Source of the DNA: Levilactobacillus wangkuiensis
GTDB lineage: Bacteria; Bacillota; Bacilli; Lactobacillales; Lactobacillaceae
Reading direction: 5' to 3'
Assembly: GCF_016861605.1 (NCBI RefSeq)
Contig: NZ_BOLM01000010.1
Location: forward strand, 1 to 64,000
Length of the DNA: 64,000 nt
In this document: piece by piece, positions 62,626 to 64,000 of the stretch
Layout of the letters: each line of letters begins with the position of its first letter
How positions within the stretch are numbered: position 1 is the stretch's first letter
The notes under the pieces: model-generated
What the model was told of the DNA's origin: nothing
Databases searched by the model: none
Seen by the model: the letters and a program-made list of their open reading frames with translations, nothing else
Made by a program: the position numbers and the translations under genes

Positions 62626-62812
62626 CGCACCTCCGGACTGGTGAAAATGGGATTGGAACGCGGTGGGCGGACGCCTGAAGCCTGAGGGGCGGTCTTCAGA
62701 CTTACTTTGAGCTGCCCAAACCGCATCTCAAAGATACCAATTATCTAAACGGCCAGCCGTTAAGATAATTCCCACGGCTGAACCCATTTTCACCAGTCCT
62801 GCGGTTAACGGC
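62626..62812 (+). repeat. Structured intergenic repeat, type A, copy A6
   Basis: Outer stem CTGGTGAAAATGGG / CCCATTTTCACCAG, P2 CTGAAG/CTTCAG with GCCTGAG-GG-CGGTC loop, P3 TACTTTGAG.. with CTCAAAGATA-type return, P4 TTATCTAAACGGC/GCCGTTAAGATAA with the same A-A mismatch as A5. It lies between rny and ymdB. Confidence 0.9.
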
Positions 62813-62906
62813 CGCTTAGCCATTCTGTCACTCATTTACCTTCACCTGCTACCATGCCACACAACATCATGATAGTTCCTAACCCCGATGTTCTTCTGCA
62901 GAGACG

Positions 62907-62940
62907 TAAAAAAGCTAGGACCAAATGGCCTAGCTTCTCT
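62907..62940 (-). terminator. Terminator of rny
   Basis: Minus-strand AAGCTAGG-C / G-CCTAGCTT hairpin with ATTT loop, followed by TTTT, directly after the stop codon. Confidence 0.92.
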
Positions 62941-62943
62941 GAC

Positions 62944-64000
62944 TTATTTCGCATATTCAACTGACCGGACTTCCCGGATGACGGAAACTTTGACGTGGCC
63001 TGGGTAATCCAGGTCGCCTTCAATTTGTTTCTTGATGTCGCGTGCCAAGACAACGGCATCCGTGTCGGAAATCTTCTCGGGCCGCACAATGACTCGAACC
63101 TCTCGTCCCGCCTGAATGGCAAAGCTATGGTCGACGCCGTCAAATGAATTGGCGACGGTTTCCAGCTTGTCCAACCGGTGGATGTAACTTTCCAGAGAAT
63201 CTGAGCGTGCGCCTGGCCGGGTGGCTGAAATAACATCAGCGGTCCCAACCAGTTCCGCAATAACGGATTGCGGTGCCGTTTGATCTGCTTGAGCTGCGAT
63301 AGCGTTAACCACAACGGAACTTTCACGGTACTTCTTTGCGAGTTCCGTGCCCGTCGTGATGTACGAGCTATCATCTTCATGCTCTGCAGCGCGGCCAATA
63401 TCATGTAATAATCCTGCACGTTTTGCTAACGTAACATCCTCACCTAATTCAGCAGCCAACACCCCAGTGATCTTGGCAACTTCGATTGAATGGGCCAACG
63501 CGTTTTGCCCATGAGAAATTCGGAAATTCAAGCGACCAACCAGTTTGACCATTTCGGGATGCATGGAATGAATCCCCAAGTCAAAGGTTGCTTGCTCGCC
63601 AAGCTCCCGGACGTGTTCGTCCAGTTCTTTTTTCGCCTTGGCTACCATTTCTTCGATCCGTGCCGGGTGAATCCGCCCGTCTTGGATCAACTTCTCAAGC
63701 GCAATCTTCGCAACTTCTCGCCGTAAGGGGTCGAAGCCACTCAAAACGACGGCTTCTGGCGTATCATCAATGATCAGGTCAATCCCGGTCAGAGTCTCTA
63801 ACGTCCGAATATTCCGTCCTTCACGACCGATAATCCGGCCCTTCATGTCGTCGTTAGGTAACGTCACCACCGTAATGGTGGTTTCGGTTACCATATCGGC
63901 AGCACTCCGTTGGATGGCATCGACAATCAGGTCTTTAGCATTGGCCTGAGCTGTCTTCCGCGCCGTTTCTTCGCTTTCTTTAATCATCTTTGCCCGTTCG
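62944..64000 (-). CDS. rny: Ribonuclease Y, C-terminal part (5' end outside the window)
   Basis: At least 351 residues of the main membrane-anchored endoribonuclease that starts mRNA decay in Firmicutes. The KH domain shows [20 protein letters not shown], and the HD catalytic domain shows [16 protein letters not shown] (the usual Lys after HDIG is Arg). The C-terminal [17 protein letters not shown] is complete. The frame stays open to the right edge, and whole proteins are about 520 residues, so the N-terminal membrane helix and coiled coil lie beyond 64000. The Met at 63987 is internal. Confidence 0.95.
   Translation of the reverse strand, partial: ERAKMIKESEETARKTAQANAKDLIVDAIQRSAADMVTETTITVVTLPNDDMKGRIIGREGRNIRTLETLTGIDLIIDDTPEAVVLSGFDPLRREVAKIALEKLIQDGRIHPARIEEMVAKAKKELDEHVRELGEQATFDLGIHSMHPEMVKLVGRLNFRISHGQNALAHSIEVAKITGVLAAELGEDVTLAKRAGLLHDIGRAAEHEDDSSYITTGTELAKKYRESSVVVNAIAAQADQTAPQSVIAELVGTADVISATRPGARSDSLESYIHRLDKLETVANSFDGVDHSFAIQAGREVRVIVRPEKISDTDAVVLARDIKKQIEGDLDYPGHVKVSVIREVRSVEYAK

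Noticed and set aside
29952-62812. CRISPR array as an explanation for the repeated intergenic sequences
   Set aside because: Copies are large, dispersed, imperfect and in both orientations, without regular short spacers, and no cas gene is present.
29952-62812. Insertion sequences with transposase
   Set aside because: No transposase frame is associated with any copy, and I found no convincing target-site duplications; a non-autonomous element remains possible.
62832-63419. A 195-codon frame antiparallel in phase to rny
   Set aside because: It is a shadow of the rny coding sequence in another frame and starts inside it.
1-64000. tRNA genes in the window
   Set aside because: I looked for GGTTCRANYCC-type T-arms with matching acceptor stems in the intergenic regions and saw none.

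Overview
The window looks like chromosomal DNA of a heterofermentative lactobacillus (Lactobacillaceae), probably close to Levilactobacillus. That placement is inferred from gene content, not computed. Supporting signs are the ccpA-pepQ divergent pair, the comG operon followed by a methyltransferase gene and ackA, the alaS-ireB-ruvX-DUF1292 and zapA-cvpA-mutS2 blocks, KxYKxGKxW/LPXTG surface proteins, and a base composition near half G+C in coding DNA. Most genes lie on the minus strand, as does an rRNA operon whose promoters and leader occupy the left edge, so replication probably runs right to left here.

Left part (1-29.8 kb): rRNA operon promoters and leader (1-320), then an S1-domain protein and a cyclophilin. 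A plus-strand pair follows (PgpA-like, DedA). Next is a minus-strand block of TIGR01906, NagD-type HAD, YutD and YunD genes, a metallophosphoesterase gene interrupted by one in-frame TGA, an aldo/keto reductase and an amino-acid permease. Then come ackA with its upstream methyltransferase gene and the seven-gene comG competence pilus operon, yebC, and a polar amino-acid ABC transporter (receptor-permease fusion plus ATPase). Two giant paralogous BspA-type leucine-rich-repeat cell-wall proteins (1292 and 1471 aa) close this part.

Right part (29.8-64 kb): ccpA with a cre site just upstream of its own promoter, divergent from pepQ. Then envelope and stress genes (YtxH-like, DUF948, MscS), CbpB, YfcE, rdgB, murI, yslB, trxA, mutS2-cvpA-zapA, DUF1292-ruvX-ireB, alaS with a T-box leader, cshB-nrnA, dinB, yajC, ruvAB, mutL, mutS, ymdB and the 3' part of rny (truncated by the right edge). 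Much of this is DNA repair, recombination and RNA decay.

The main unexplained signal is a family of about 14 structured intergenic repeats (about 135-275 bp). All lie between 29.9 and 62.8 kb, in both orientations and never inside a gene. They share a core of three hairpins enclosed by a long outer stem. The two arms of these stems differ between copies but remain complementary, so compensatory change can be read directly. Two architectures (A and B) share the core, and two copies look like composites. They sit at nearly every transcription-unit boundary in this half, including inside the normally tight mutS-mutL pair. A 251/277-bp tandem duplication next to mutL carries two of them. I cannot match them to a named family from the sequence alone.
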